Source: [Ruminococcus] lactaris ATCC 29176 (GTDB taxonomy: Bacteria; Bacillota; Clostridia; Lachnospirales; Lachnospiraceae). Taken from it: a stretch of 64,000 bases of DNA. The notes under the pieces are model-generated. The model had not been told where the DNA came from and searched no databases. It was given only the letters and a program-made list of their open reading frames with translations. Location of the stretch: positions 806,001-870,000 of the forward strand of contig NZ_CP102292.1 in NCBI RefSeq assembly GCF_025152405.1, in the 5' to 3' direction. Positions within the stretch are counted from its first letter, which is position 1, and every line of letters begins with the position of its first letter. Shown here in pieces: positions 16,650 through 25,387 of the stretch. The position numbers were made by a program, and so were the translations under genes.

Positions 16650-18725
16650 ATGAAGGTTTACAGAACAGACGAAATAAGAAATGTAGTATTACTTGGACAT
16701 GGCGGAAGTGGCAAGACAAGTCTTGTCGAGGCGATGCTGTATGTATCAGGTGCAACGAACCGTATGGGTAAGATCGCAGATTCCAATACTGTAAGCGATT
16801 TTGATAAAGAGGAACAGAAGCGTGGTTTCTCGATCGGCACAAGCCTTATACCGATTGAGTGGGAGAAAGCAAAGATCAATATTCTTGATACGCCGGGATA
16901 TTTTGATTTTGTAGGTGAAGTGGAAGAAGCGGTCAGTGCGGCAGATGCAGCAGTCATCGTTGTATCAGGAAAGGCAGGAGTTCAGGTAGGAACGGAAAAA
17001 GCATGGGAACTCTGTGATAAATACAATCTTCCAAGGATGATCTATGTAACGGAGATGGATGTGGATGATGCAAGTTTCCGTCAGGTAGTGGCAGATCTGA
17101 CAGAAAAGTACGGAAAGAAGATCGCACCACATTTCCAGCCGATCCGTGAGAATGAAAAACTGGTCGGATATATCAATATCATTAAGAATGCAGGAAGACG
17201 TTATACCGGTCTGGGACAGCGGGAAGAATGTGAGATTCCGGATTACTGTAAACCGAACCTGGAGATTCTCAGAGATTCTCTGATGGAGGCTGTTGCCGAG
17301 ACAAGTGAAGAGTTTATGGAGCGTTATTTTAATGGAGATGAATTTTCCGTAGAAGAGATCCGTGCAGCGATGCGTACAGAGGTAATGGATGGAGATATCG
17401 TACCGGTAGCTATGGGATCAAATCTCCAGGCACAGGGAGTTGCGAACCTGCTGTCAGATATTGTACGTTTCTTCCCAAGCCCGGATAAGAGAAGCTGCGT
17501 GGGAATCAACCGCAGAACGAATGAGATCTTTGAAGCAAATTATGATTTCGCAAAATCAAAGACGGCTTATGTATTTAAGACGATGGTGGATCCGTTTATC
17601 GGAAAATATTCTTTCGTAAAAGTATGCTCAGGAGTACTCAAAGGGGATGACGTTCTTTATAATGCTGATACGGATGCAGAAGAGAAGCCGGGGAAATTAT
17701 ATACTCTGTGCGGAAATAAGCCATCGGAAGTATCAGAACTTTTTGCAGGAGATATCGGGGCGATCGCAAAGCTTACGAATACAAGAACCGGAGATACCTT
17801 ATCAGTGAAGAATAATCCGGTATCGTATGCAAGGACAGATTTCTCTGTGCCATATACATATATGAAGTATCGTGTAAAGAATAAAGGCGATGAGGATAAA
17901 GTATCTCAGGCTCTTGCAAGGATGACAGCAGAGGATGTTACCTTAAGGACAGTGAACGACAGCGAGAACAGGCAATCACTTCTGTATGGTATGGGCGAAC
18001 AGCATCTGGAGATTGTGGCAAGTAAGCTTGCATCAAGATATAAGGTGGAGATCACACTGGAGACTCCGAAGGTTGCTTTCAGAGAGACGATCCGCAAAAA
18101 TTCAGATGTGGATTCCAAATATAAAAAGCAGAGCGGAGGTCATGGACAGTATGGTCATGTTAAGATGAAATTTGAGCCTTCAGGAGATCTGGAAATTCCA
18201 TTTGTATTTGAAGAGTGTGTGGTAGGAGGAGCGGTTCCGAAGAATTATTTCCCTGCAGTGGAAAAAGGCCTTCAGGAATCTGTTGTAAAAGGACCACTGG
18301 CAGGCTATCCGGTTGTGGGTGTGAAGGCAACGCTTTATGATGGATCTTACCATCCGGTAGATTCCTCGGAGATGGCATTCAAGACGGCAACAATCCAGGC
18401 ATTTAAGAAAGGATTTATGGAGGCTTCACCGGTTCTGCTTGAGCCAATCGCATCTCTGAAAGTGACAGTGCCGGATGATTATACGGGAGATGTCATGGGA
18501 GATCTGAACAAGAGACGCGGACGTGTGCTGGGAATGACTCCGGTTGCGGGCGGTAAGCAGGTGATCGAGGCGGATATCCCGATGACAGGATTATTTGGTT
18601 ATTGCACGACACTTCGTTCCATGACAGGTGGAAGAGGAACTTATGCATATACTTTTGCAAGATATGAGCAGGCTTCGTCCGATGTCCAGGAGAAGGAGAT
18701 TGCAGCAAGGGCAGCAGAAGAATAG
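16650..18725 (+). CDS. Elongation factor G paralogue (EF-G2-like GTPase)
   Basis: 691 residues, full EF-G length with all five domains. The G1 loop GHGGSGKT (16-23) and G3 DTPG (80-83) are intact, and switch I reads QKRGFSIGTS in place of the usual RGITI. The G4 motif, normally NKxD, reads TEMD (134-137) in IYVTEMDVDDASF. Domain IV is typical (GHGQYGHVKMKFEP, VPKNYFPAVEKGLQE). It is not within an rpsL-rpsG-tuf cluster, so it is probably a paralogue and not the main fusA. Its role could be an alternative translocation, recycling or stress factor. The altered G4 suggests changed guanine recognition. Confidence 0.88.
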   Translation: MKVYRTDEIRNVVLLGHGGSGKTSLVEAMLYVSGATNRMGKIADSNTVSDFDKEEQKRGFSIGTSLIPIEWEKAKINILDTPGYFDFVGEVEEAVSAADAAVIVVSGKAGVQVGTEKAWELCDKYNLPRMIYVTEMDVDDASFRQVVADLTEKYGKKIAPHFQPIRENEKLVGYINIIKNAGRRYTGLGQREECEIPDYCKPNLEILRDSLMEAVAETSEEFMERYFNGDEFSVEEIRAAMRTEVMDGDIVPVAMGSNLQAQGVANLLSDIVRFFPSPDKRSCVGINRRTNEIFEANYDFAKSKTAYVFKTMVDPFIGKYSFVKVCSGVLKGDDVLYNADTDAEEKPGKLYTLCGNKPSEVSELFAGDIGAIAKLTNTRTGDTLSVKNNPVSYARTDFSVPYTYMKYRVKNKGDEDKVSQALARMTAEDVTLRTVNDSENRQSLLYGMGEQHLEIVASKLASRYKVEITLETPKVAFRETIRKNSDVDSKYKKQSGGHGQYGHVKMKFEPSGDLEIPFVFEECVVGGAVPKNYFPAVEKGLQESVVKGPLAGYPVVGVKATLYDGSYHPVDSSEMAFKTATIQAFKKGFMEASPVLLEPIASLKVTVPDDYTGDVMGDLNKRRGRVLGMTPVAGGKQVIEADIPMTGLFGYCTTLRSMTGGRGTYAYTFARYEQASSDVQEKEIAARAAEE

Positions 18726-18761
18726 AACGGATCTTTTGAGGGGATGATGAGATAGTGAAAG

Positions 18762-18797
18762 AAAAGGGAGTGTGTCTGAACGGGCATACTTCCTTTT
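18762..18797 (+). terminator. Terminator-like hairpin after the EF-G-like gene
   Basis: AAAAGGGAGTGTG (18762-18774) pairs, with G-U pairs, to CATACTTCCTTTT (18785-18797). The T tract is within the stem, so strength is uncertain. Confidence 0.55.
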
Positions 18798-18821
18798 CAG
18801 GTTAAGAAACTGCCAATTTTG

Positions 18822-18850
18822 TTGTACTTTCAATATAAAGGTGCTATAAT
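18822..18850 (+). promoter_or_regulatory. Sigma-A-type promoter of trkA-trkH
   Basis: TTGTAC (18822-18827), 17-base spacer, TATAAT (18845-18850), about 67 bases before trkA. Confidence 0.7.
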
Positions 18851-18917
18851 TGCTCTGTTTACTGCACGGGAGATGTGTAGCAGGCAGGAAAAATGGGACA
18901 ATATCGAGGGAAAAGAA

Positions 18918-20276
18918 ATGAAGATTATTATTATCGGTGACGGAAAAGTAGGGTATAAGCTTGCCCGGCAGCTTTCCACCGAAAAATATGATGTTGTATT
19001 GATTGACAGTGATGAGAAGAAGCTGAGATTTGCAACAGATCATCTGGATATTGCGTGCGTGGCGGGAAATGGTGCGGACGCAGAAGTTTTAAAGCAGGCA
19101 GATATCGCCCATGCGGATCTGGCTATCGCATGTACTTCGGAGGACGAGTGCAATATGCTCAGTTGTCTGATCGCAAGGAAGCTTGGAGCAAGACATACGA
19201 TCGCCCGTGTCCGTAACCCGATTTATTATCGTCAGATCGGACTCTTAAAGGAAGATCTTCATCTTAGCATGGCAGTGAATCCGGAGCTGATCGTAGCTGA
19301 TGAGATCAGCCGGCTTCTGATCTTCCCGGATGCAAGTCAGATCGAGACATTTGTTAAGGGGAGAATGGAACTGCTGGAACTTCCGGTCAGTGCAAACGGA
19401 GTTCTGGAAGGAATGCGGTTATCTGATATGTATAGAAAGTTTCAGATCCGTCTGCTTGTCTGTGCAGTGGAGCGTGGAGAAGATGTGAGGATTCCTGATG
19501 GAGAATATGTCCTGAAAGCAGGAGATCGTCTCCATATTGCAGCATCTCATAAAGATCTGGAGCGGTTTTTCAAAGCCAACGGTAAGAGAAGAGAGAAGAT
19601 AAAGAAAGTGATCATCTGTGGCGGAGGAAGGGTCGGATATTATCTGGCAGCCCAGCTTTCCACTCTCGGAATGCAGGTAAAGATCATTGAAGAAAATGCG
19701 AGACGCTGTGAGGAGTTGTGCGAACTGCTTCCAAAGGCAACCATCATCAATGGGGATGCAACAGACCATGATCTTCTTGTGGAAGAAGGGGTGGAGGAGG
19801 CAGATGCTTTTGTTGCCCTGACCGGGATGGATGAGGAAAATATCATCCTGTCCCTGTATGCAAAGAGCCAGAATGTGGACAAGATCGTTGCAAAAGTCAA
19901 TGAAGACCGTCGTGCGAGAATGGTAGAAGAATTTGGAATTGACAGTATTGTATCTGTCAAGACGGCAACTGCGGATGCAATCATGAGCTATGTGCGGGCA
20001 AGAAAAAATTCCCAGGCAAGTGCCAATATTGAGACGATGTATCAACTGGTAGATGATAAGGTAGAGGCTTTAGAATTTATAATAAAATCTGCAACAGAAT
20101 ATACAGGAATCCCTCTGAAGGATCTGGCACTTAAGCCGAATAATCTGATCGTATGTATCGGACGAAAAAGGCAGATCATTCTGCCGAGTGGAGAAGACTG
20201 TATTGAAGTCGGTGACAGTGTGGTTGTTATTACGATGGAGAAGCACATTGAAGATATCAGGGATATAATGATATAG
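18918..20276 (+). CDS. trkA: Trk potassium uptake regulatory subunit TrkA (two RCK domains)
   Basis: About 452 residues from ATG 18918; the open frame begins earlier (18819) but the Rossmann start MKIIIIGDGKVGYKLARQL is at this Met, with GAGGGA upstream. There are two repeats of NAD-binding RCK domain plus TrkA_C: the second begins KKVIICGGGRVGYYLAAQLS (about 234). TrkA is the cytoplasmic gating ring of the Trk potassium channel. trkH follows after 10 bases, so they form one operon behind the promoter at 18822-18850. Confidence 0.95.
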   Translation: MKIIIIGDGKVGYKLARQLSTEKYDVVLIDSDEKKLRFATDHLDIACVAGNGADAEVLKQADIAHADLAIACTSEDECNMLSCLIARKLGARHTIARVRNPIYYRQIGLLKEDLHLSMAVNPELIVADEISRLLIFPDASQIETFVKGRMELLELPVSANGVLEGMRLSDMYRKFQIRLLVCAVERGEDVRIPDGEYVLKAGDRLHIAASHKDLERFFKANGKRREKIKKVIICGGGRVGYYLAAQLSTLGMQVKIIEENARRCEELCELLPKATIINGDATDHDLLVEEGVEEADAFVALTGMDEENIILSLYAKSQNVDKIVAKVNEDRRARMVEEFGIDSIVSVKTATADAIMSYVRARKNSQASANIETMYQLVDDKVEALEFIIKSATEYTGIPLKDLALKPNNLIVCIGRKRQIILPSGEDCIEVGDSVVVITMEKHIEDIRDIMI

Positions 20277-20286
20277 GTGCAGTGCG

Positions 20287-21732
20287 ATGAATAAAAGAAT
20301 GATTTTTTACATTTTGGGGAAAATGATGGGAGTTGAGGGGATTGTCCTTTTGATCCCGGCATTTGTGTCCCTTCTCTATCAGGAGAAAAGTGGATTTTCT
20401 TTTCTGATCGTATCGGCAGTCCTGATCCTGATCTATTTTGTACTGGGAAGAAAAGAACCAAAGTCAAAGCGGATCTACAGTAAAGAGGGATTTGCGATCG
20501 TAGGACTTGCGTGGCTGTTATGGTCAGCATTTGGAGCATTGCCTTTTGTGATCAGTGGCAGTATCCCACATTATATTGATGCATTTTTTGAGACTGTGTC
20601 GGGATTTACGACAACCGGATCGACGATTTTGACAGAGATTGAGATTCTTCCGAAAGGAATTGCGTTCTGGAGAAGTTTTACGCACTGGATCGGTGGAATG
20701 GGAGTGCTGGTCTTTGTTATGATGATCACCTCTCTGGACGATGATAATGCCATGCCGCTGATGCGTGCGGAAGTGCCGGGGCCGGAGGCAGATAAGCTTG
20801 TTCCGAAGGCAAGACGTACAGCAAAGATCCTGTATGGAATGTATTTTGCACTGACGGCAGTGGAGACTGTCTTTTTGATGGCCGGTGGCATGAGCTTTTT
20901 TGATGCGTTGCTTCATGCGTTCAGTACCGCAGGAACCGGTGGATTTTCAAATAAAAATGCAAGTGTAGGATTTTTTGACAGTGCATATATTGATGGTGTG
21001 ATTACAGTCTTTATGATTTTATTTGGAATTAATTTCAATCTGTATTTCCTGTTCCTGTTAAAAGAATGGAAGACGGCACTGAAAAATGAAGAATTGTGGG
21101 TTTATCTTGGCATCATTGGTGCATCAATGGCTGCAATTACCGGAAATATCCTCCATATTTACGGTAATATTTTCCGGGCATTCCGGTATGCGTCGTTCCA
21201 GGTGGCATCGGTGATCACGACAACCGGATTCTGTACTGCGGATTATGATCGCTGGCCGGAACTGTCGAAGATGATCCTGATGTCGCTCATGTTCGTGGGA
21301 GCATGTGCAAGTTCTACCGGGGGCGGGATCAAGGTGAGTCGTCTGATTATCCTGTGGAAGTCTGTCCGTCAGGAAGTACGAAAAATCCTGCATCCGAATG
21401 CGGTGACAGTGATCCGGGTCAATGGAAGGAAGATCGGTCAGGATACGCTGAGAAATGTAAATATTTATCTGGCGTGTTATGTGTTGATCCTGGTTGTATC
21501 AACGCTGCTTGTATCCATTGATAATTTTGATTTTGCAACTTCATTCAGCGGAGTTCTGACAACGCTGAGTAATGTAGGACCGGGAATTTCACAGGTAGGA
21601 CCGGTTATGAATTTCCATAAATTTTCAGTTTTATCAAAGCTGGTCTTCTGTTTTGATATGCTGGCAGGAAGACTGGAGATATTCCCATATCTGTTACTGT
21701 TCTCACCAGATTTGTGGAGAAGAAGATTTTAA
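20287..21732 (+). CDS. trkH: Trk potassium transporter membrane subunit TrkH
   Basis: 481 residues, polytopic. Selectivity-filter-like segments of the four pore repeats are visible, such as FFETVSGFTTTGSTILTEIE, HAFSTAGTGGFSNKNAS, SVITTTGFCTADYDRWPEL and TTLSNVGPGISQVGP. SSTGGGIKVSRLI is the loop after the third repeat. The C-terminal FDMLAGRLEIFPYLLLFSP is typical. It is the partner of TrkA encoded immediately upstream; together they import potassium. Confidence 0.96.
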   Translation: MNKRMIFYILGKMMGVEGIVLLIPAFVSLLYQEKSGFSFLIVSAVLILIYFVLGRKEPKSKRIYSKEGFAIVGLAWLLWSAFGALPFVISGSIPHYIDAFFETVSGFTTTGSTILTEIEILPKGIAFWRSFTHWIGGMGVLVFVMMITSLDDDNAMPLMRAEVPGPEADKLVPKARRTAKILYGMYFALTAVETVFLMAGGMSFFDALLHAFSTAGTGGFSNKNASVGFFDSAYIDGVITVFMILFGINFNLYFLFLLKEWKTALKNEELWVYLGIIGASMAAITGNILHIYGNIFRAFRYASFQVASVITTTGFCTADYDRWPELSKMILMSLMFVGACASSTGGGIKVSRLIILWKSVRQEVRKILHPNAVTVIRVNGRKIGQDTLRNVNIYLACYVLILVVSTLLVSIDNFDFATSFSGVLTTLSNVGPGISQVGPVMNFHKFSVLSKLVFCFDMLAGRLEIFPYLLLFSPDLWRRRF

Positions 21733-21740
21733 TGAATTTG

Positions 21741-21784
21741 AATGCGGGAAATTTTGTCGGTGACAGCTTATCCCGCATTGATTT
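21741..21784 (+). terminator. Terminator-like hairpin after trkH
   Basis: AATGCGGGA (21741-21749) pairs with TCCCGCATT (21771-21779), followed by GATTTTAT. The next gene begins 25 bases later, so it may only attenuate. Confidence 0.55.
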
Positions 21785-21808
21785 TATAAGGAAAGGGAAA
21801 AAGAAACT

Positions 21809-23419
21809 ATGAAAAAAGTAAAAGGAAAGATCCTTGGTGTGATCGGCGTGCTGGCAGTGTTTGGAATTTATTATTACGCGGCACTTCCAGCTTTTAATAT
21901 CCATTCAATGGAATTCTGGATCTTACTGATTGTCCTACTGGTACTGGCAGCAGGAATTTATGGAAAAATTGCAAAAGTAAAGCCGGATAAGATCAGAAAA
22001 TCTAAAGGGATGAGAATATTCTTAAGTCTGATCCTGATCGTGATCGGCATATGGGCTGTGGGAGCATTGCTGTCTTCACCGATTGTGAATGCCGGAAAAT
22101 ATCAGAAGCTGATGGCTGTGGAGAACGGAGAATTTTCAAAAGATATTGAGGAATTGTCTTTTGACCAGATTCCTCTTCTGGATAAGGATTCAGCAGAGAT
22201 CCTTGGAAACCGGAAAATGGGAAGTATGGTGGATATGGTATCTCAGTTTGAAGTGGATGAACTGTATTCACAGATTAACTATCAGGATCGTCCGGTGAGA
22301 GTGTCACCTCTGAAATATGCAGATCTGATCAAGTGGTTTACCAACCGGAAAGAAGGAATCCCGGCATATATCAAGATTGACATGGCAACACAGAATACCG
22401 AGCTGGTAAAACTGAAAGAAGGAATGAAGTATACAACCAGCGATCATTTCAACCGGAATATTTACCGGCATCTGAGATTCGCTTATCCGACCTATATTTT
22501 TAATGAACTGAGCTTTGAAGTGGATGAAGAAGGAGTTCCGTACTGGATCTGTCCGGTGAGAAAATACAACATCGGATTATTTGGCGGAGCTACGGTGGAA
22601 CGTGTTATATTATGTAATGCCATTACCGGGGAAATGGAAGATTATAAAATTGAGGATGTACCGCAGTGGATCGACCGTGCATATTCTGCAGATCTTCTGA
22701 TTTCGCTGTATGATTATTATGGTACTTTGAGGCATGGATTCCTGAACAGTGTACTGGGGCAGAAGGACTGTCTTGAGACAACAGATGGATATAATTATCT
22801 TGCAGTTGATGATGATGTGTGGGTTTATACGGGAGTAACTTCCATTACCGGGGATCAGTCAAATGTCGGTTTCGTCCTGATGAATCAGCGGACAATGGAG
22901 ACGAAATTTTATGAGATCGAAGGTGCAACAGAGACTTCAGCGATGTCATCTGCAGAGGGACAGGTACAGAATTTGAAATACAGTGCGACATTTCCACTGT
23001 TGCTGAACCTTTCGGGAGAACCGACCTACTTCATTGCATTGAAGGATGATGCAGGACTGGTAAAGAAATATGCCATGGTCAATGTGCAGAAATATCAGAT
23101 TGTAGCGATCGGGGATACAGTCAGCGAGTGTGAAGAATCCTATACAAATCTGATGTATAAAAATGGAATCAAAACGGAAGCAAAGGATACCCGTACCGTA
23201 GAATCCATCAAAGGAAAGATCACTAAGATCGCACAGGGAGTTGTAGATGGAAATTCTCATTATTATCTGATGCTGGAAGGATCGAATGAGATTTTTGATG
23301 TATCGGTTGTGGATTTTATTGACATTATCCGCTACAATGTAGGCGATGAAGTGACGGTTGAATATAAGGAAGGGGAAAAGGCAAATACGGTTCTTTCTCT
23401 GACCGGGGATCCAAAATAG
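21809..23419 (+). CDS. Conserved membrane protein with large extracytoplasmic domain, function unknown
   Basis: 536 residues. Three N-terminal hydrophobic helices (ILGVIGVLAVFGIYYYAALP; EFWILLIVLLVLAAGIYG; MRIFLSLILIVIGIWAVGAL) are followed by about 450 soluble residues, probably outside the membrane. The soluble part has PVRVSPLKYADLIKWFTNR, YGTLRHGFLNSVLGQKDC, repeated beta-rich segments, and a C-terminal OB-like stretch (IKGKITKIAQGVVDGNSHYY to VTVEYKEG). I do not recognise the family. It follows trkH, and a strong terminator lies behind it, so it may be a distal member of the potassium operon or a separate unit. Confidence 0.7.
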   Translation: MKKVKGKILGVIGVLAVFGIYYYAALPAFNIHSMEFWILLIVLLVLAAGIYGKIAKVKPDKIRKSKGMRIFLSLILIVIGIWAVGALLSSPIVNAGKYQKLMAVENGEFSKDIEELSFDQIPLLDKDSAEILGNRKMGSMVDMVSQFEVDELYSQINYQDRPVRVSPLKYADLIKWFTNRKEGIPAYIKIDMATQNTELVKLKEGMKYTTSDHFNRNIYRHLRFAYPTYIFNELSFEVDEEGVPYWICPVRKYNIGLFGGATVERVILCNAITGEMEDYKIEDVPQWIDRAYSADLLISLYDYYGTLRHGFLNSVLGQKDCLETTDGYNYLAVDDDVWVYTGVTSITGDQSNVGFVLMNQRTMETKFYEIEGATETSAMSSAEGQVQNLKYSATFPLLLNLSGEPTYFIALKDDAGLVKKYAMVNVQKYQIVAIGDTVSECEESYTNLMYKNGIKTEAKDTRTVESIKGKITKIAQGVVDGNSHYYLMLEGSNEIFDVSVVDFIDIIRYNVGDEVTVEYKEGEKANTVLSLTGDPK

Positions 23420-23457
23420 TCAGCGAGAACAGAATTTAACAGAAGACGGCGAATAAA

Positions 23458-23505
23458 AAAAGTCCATCGGAGTATCTTATAAAAGAGAGATTCCGATGGA
23501 CTTTT
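23458..23505. terminator. Bidirectional terminator
   Basis: Perfect 14-bp stem AAAAGTCCATCGGA (23458-23471) / TCCGATGGACTTTT (23492-23505), between convergent genes; A7 on the left supplies a T tract for the minus strand. Confidence 0.85.
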
Positions 23506-23560
23506 CAGTTGCCATATACAACAAAAAGATCCGACAGGACTTTTTAGTTGAATCAGGATA

Positions 23561-23980
23561 TCAGAGAACGGTACATTCCAGAGAATCAATATCCGGGATT
23601 TCGTTCTTATCCGCACTGACGCTGAGATAGAAATCAATATTATTCTCAGAAGAAATCTTAATCAGCTTCTGGATGAAAGACGGAAGACTTTCCAAAGTAA
23701 TATTGGCCTGCTTTAAAATGCTGTCAATGAATACTGCCTGAATATCATGATTGCCTGCAGCCATACCATAGAGAAAACCGACGAATTCTTCAAGGGTAAG
23801 GATATCAGGATAATCTGCCATACGGATGACACGAATATTAAAGTCTACTGAATAAGTATCTTTATGACTTCTTTTGATGAATACGACATTACCGCTGGAT
23901 GTCTTTACCTTTTCATTTGCAAGGTCGATCATTTGCTGGGTTTTTCCGCTGCCTCTCGGGCCTGTTATTAAATTTACCAT
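23561..23980 (-). CDS. Small P-loop ATP-binding protein, function unknown
   Basis: About 139 residues from the ATG at 23980, preceded on the minus strand by AAAGGAGAG; the frame extends upstream to 24034 without an RBS. A Walker A motif lies at the very N-terminus (MVNLITGPRGSGKTQQ, residues 7-14). A Walker B-like strand QAVFIDSILKQ follows, and the C-terminal half has FYLSVSADKNEIPDID. The small size and lack of other domains suggest a stand-alone NTPase. It stands alone, convergent with the previous gene and divergent from the Fur-boxed operon. No function assigned. Confidence 0.72.
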   Translation of the reverse strand: MVNLITGPRGSGKTQQMIDLANEKVKTSSGNVVFIKRSHKDTYSVDFNIRVIRMADYPDILTLEEFVGFLYGMAAGNHDIQAVFIDSILKQANITLESLPSFIQKLIKISSENNIDFYLSVSADKNEIPDIDSLECTVL

Positions 23981-24130
23981 GGCGACTCTCTCCTTTATGT
24001 AAGTAAGTATTTTTGAGACTGTATGATCGCTCAAATATTTATAAGCCTATTATACACTAAAGATATGTGAGTAACAACTAAAAAAGAGATAAAAATTTAA
24101 AAAAAATTATGCGGAATGACTATAAACAAA

Positions 24131-24145
24131 TGAGAAAAGTTCTCA
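24131..24145. promoter_or_regulatory. Fur-like box 1
   Basis: TGAGAAAAGTTCTCA, a perfect 6-3-6 palindrome that fits the 7-1-7 Fur pattern loosely. It is the most upstream of three related sites. Confidence 0.55.
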
Positions 24146-24155
24146 AAATATATAT

Positions 24156-24170
24156 TGAAAATCATTCTCA
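24156..24170. promoter_or_regulatory. Fur-like box 2
   Basis: TGAAAATCATTCTCA matches the 7-1-7 Fur consensus TGATAATNATTATCA at most positions. It overlaps a TTGAAA (24155-24160) that, with TATCAT at 24178-24183 (17-base spacing), could be the promoter. Confidence 0.72.
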
Positions 24171-24192
24171 AGTATGATATCATAACATTGAT

Positions 24193-24207
24193 TGAAAATC
24201 ATTCTCA
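24193..24207. promoter_or_regulatory. Fur-like box 3
   Basis: Exact second copy of TGAAAATCATTCTCA, six bases before the RBS AAGGAGG of the DUF3793 gene. Being downstream of the likely promoter, it would block elongation or initiation when iron is plentiful. Confidence 0.72.
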
Positions 24208-24223
24208 AAACCAAGGAGGAATC

Positions 24224-24832
24224 ATGCCAACCGAAGTAATATCCTACTATCTGAAAAATGAAGACCGGCTTGTAAGGCTTGGATTTCAGGTCGCATTGCA
24301 GTGTGCCCCGGTGCTGAAGGGAATAAAAATTTCCTGCCTTATTTCTATGGATGCAAGACTCCGTCCGGGATTACCGGAGATACTGATGGGGACAGATGTA
24401 AAATATCACTGCCTGTCCTGTTCGCAAGGAAAATGCCTTGTCCTTTTTTATCGACCTGACGAACTGGAACAGTATTTAAAGAAAGCAGATGTCAGTCAGC
24501 TTGCACAGGAATATGGATATAAGAAAGAGCCGGCAGAAAAAATGCTGGAGCGGCTTTCACAGAGAGTGAAAGATTTTTCAGAAAAAGGAATGGGATTCCC
24601 TCATGAGATTGGGATGTTTCTCGGATATCCGGTAGCAGATATCCGAGGCTTCATTGAAAATGAGGGCAGAAAATATCTGATGATCGGATATTGGAAGGTA
24701 TACAGTAACCTGTCGCAGGCAAGAATGATCTTCAAGGAATACGACCGTGCAAAAGAATGTGCGGTCCAGGAATATCTGACAGGGAAAAGTATCCGGGAGA
24801 TTTCGATGAAAAAGAAAGATGGAGGAAGATAA
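24224..24832 (+). CDS. DUF3793 family protein, iron-limitation operon
   Basis: About 202 residues from ATG 24224 with RBS AAGGAGG (24213-24219); the frame is open further upstream but crosses two Fur boxes. Features: FQVALQCAPVLKGIKISCLI at the start, a central cysteine-containing segment YHCLSCSQGKCLVLFYR, and the C-terminal GFPHEIGMFLGYPVADIRGFIENEG, which is the recognisable core of DUF3793. Its function is unknown. It is followed one base later by a flavodoxin gene, and three Fur-like boxes precede it, so the pair is probably induced when iron is scarce. Confidence 0.8.
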   Translation: MPTEVISYYLKNEDRLVRLGFQVALQCAPVLKGIKISCLISMDARLRPGLPEILMGTDVKYHCLSCSQGKCLVLFYRPDELEQYLKKADVSQLAQEYGYKKEPAEKMLERLSQRVKDFSEKGMGFPHEIGMFLGYPVADIRGFIENEGRKYLMIGYWKVYSNLSQARMIFKEYDRAKECAVQEYLTGKSIREISMKKKDGGR

Positions 24833-24833
24833 G

Positions 24834-25265
24834 ATGAGTATATCAGTTGTATATTGGAGCGGAACAGGAAATACCCAGGCTATGGCTGAAGCAGTGGCTG
24901 AGGGAATCAAAGCAGCAGGTCAGGAGGCAGAACTTCTGGAAGTTGGAAATGCTGATGCAGCAACGGTTGCAGCAGGAAATGCATTCGCACTGGGCTGCCC
25001 GTCCATGGGTTCAGAGCAGTTGGAAGAAGCTGAGATGGAGCCGTTTATTGAGGAGATCGAGTCACTGGTATCAGGAAAGACAATCCTCTTGTTCGGTTCT
25101 TATGGCTGGGGCGATGGAGAATGGATGCGTGACTGGGCAGAACGCATGAAAAATGCCGGAGCAGTATTACTGCGTGAGGAAGGCATTATCACAAATGATG
25201 CACCGGAAGATGACATGCTGGAGGAACTGAAAGCGGCAGGTCAGGAGCTTGCACAGAAAGCGTAA
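24834..25265 (+). CDS. Flavodoxin
   Basis: About 143 residues from ATG 24834 (RBS GGAGG at 24821-24825). The FMN phosphate loop is YWSGTGNTQAMAEAV. The isoalloxazine loops are in GCPSMGSEQLEEAEMEP and FGSYGWGDGEWMRDW. It is a cytoplasmic low-potential electron carrier that replaces ferredoxin under iron limitation, which fits the Fur boxes before the operon. The upstream stop TAA lies directly before this ATG. Confidence 0.93.
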   Translation: MSISVVYWSGTGNTQAMAEAVAEGIKAAGQEAELLEVGNADAATVAAGNAFALGCPSMGSEQLEEAEMEPFIEEIESLVSGKTILLFGSYGWGDGEWMRDWAERMKNAGAVLLREEGIITNDAPEDDMLEELKAAGQELAQKA

Positions 25266-25311
25266 AACAAAGCAGAAAGTCAAAATTCTCCCTGCTGCAT
25301 AGTATAATTAT

Positions 25312-25387
25312 GGGTAGGATTGTGGGAGTGCGTAGCACGGAGCAATCCGTAGGCATCAAAGTCGGGGGGGCTTTTGCCCCCGACATC
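25312..25387 (+). repeat. Structured interspersed repeat, partial copy (3' part)
   Basis: Carries the right-hand 76 bases of the 196-bp repeat seen whole at 39524-39719, from GGGTAGGATTGTGGGAGTGC through the nested hairpin GTGC-GTA-GCAC to the terminal stem GTCGGGGG / CCCCCGAC and CATC. It is flanked by a 7-base direct repeat TAATTAT (25305-25311 and 25388-25394), as if it had inserted in this truncated form. The terminal stem could also end transcription of the flavodoxin operon. Confidence 0.75.

Noticed and set aside
24155..24223. Upstream extension of the DUF3793 reading frame
   Set aside because: It would translate two Fur boxes; the ATG at 24224 has an ideal RBS.
25189..25386. ORF reading SGAKAPPTLMPTDCSVLRT and relatives at 32076 and 39544
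   Set aside because: These frames merely follow the structured repeat, in either strand, have no RBS, and change frame between copies; the stems, not codons, are conserved.
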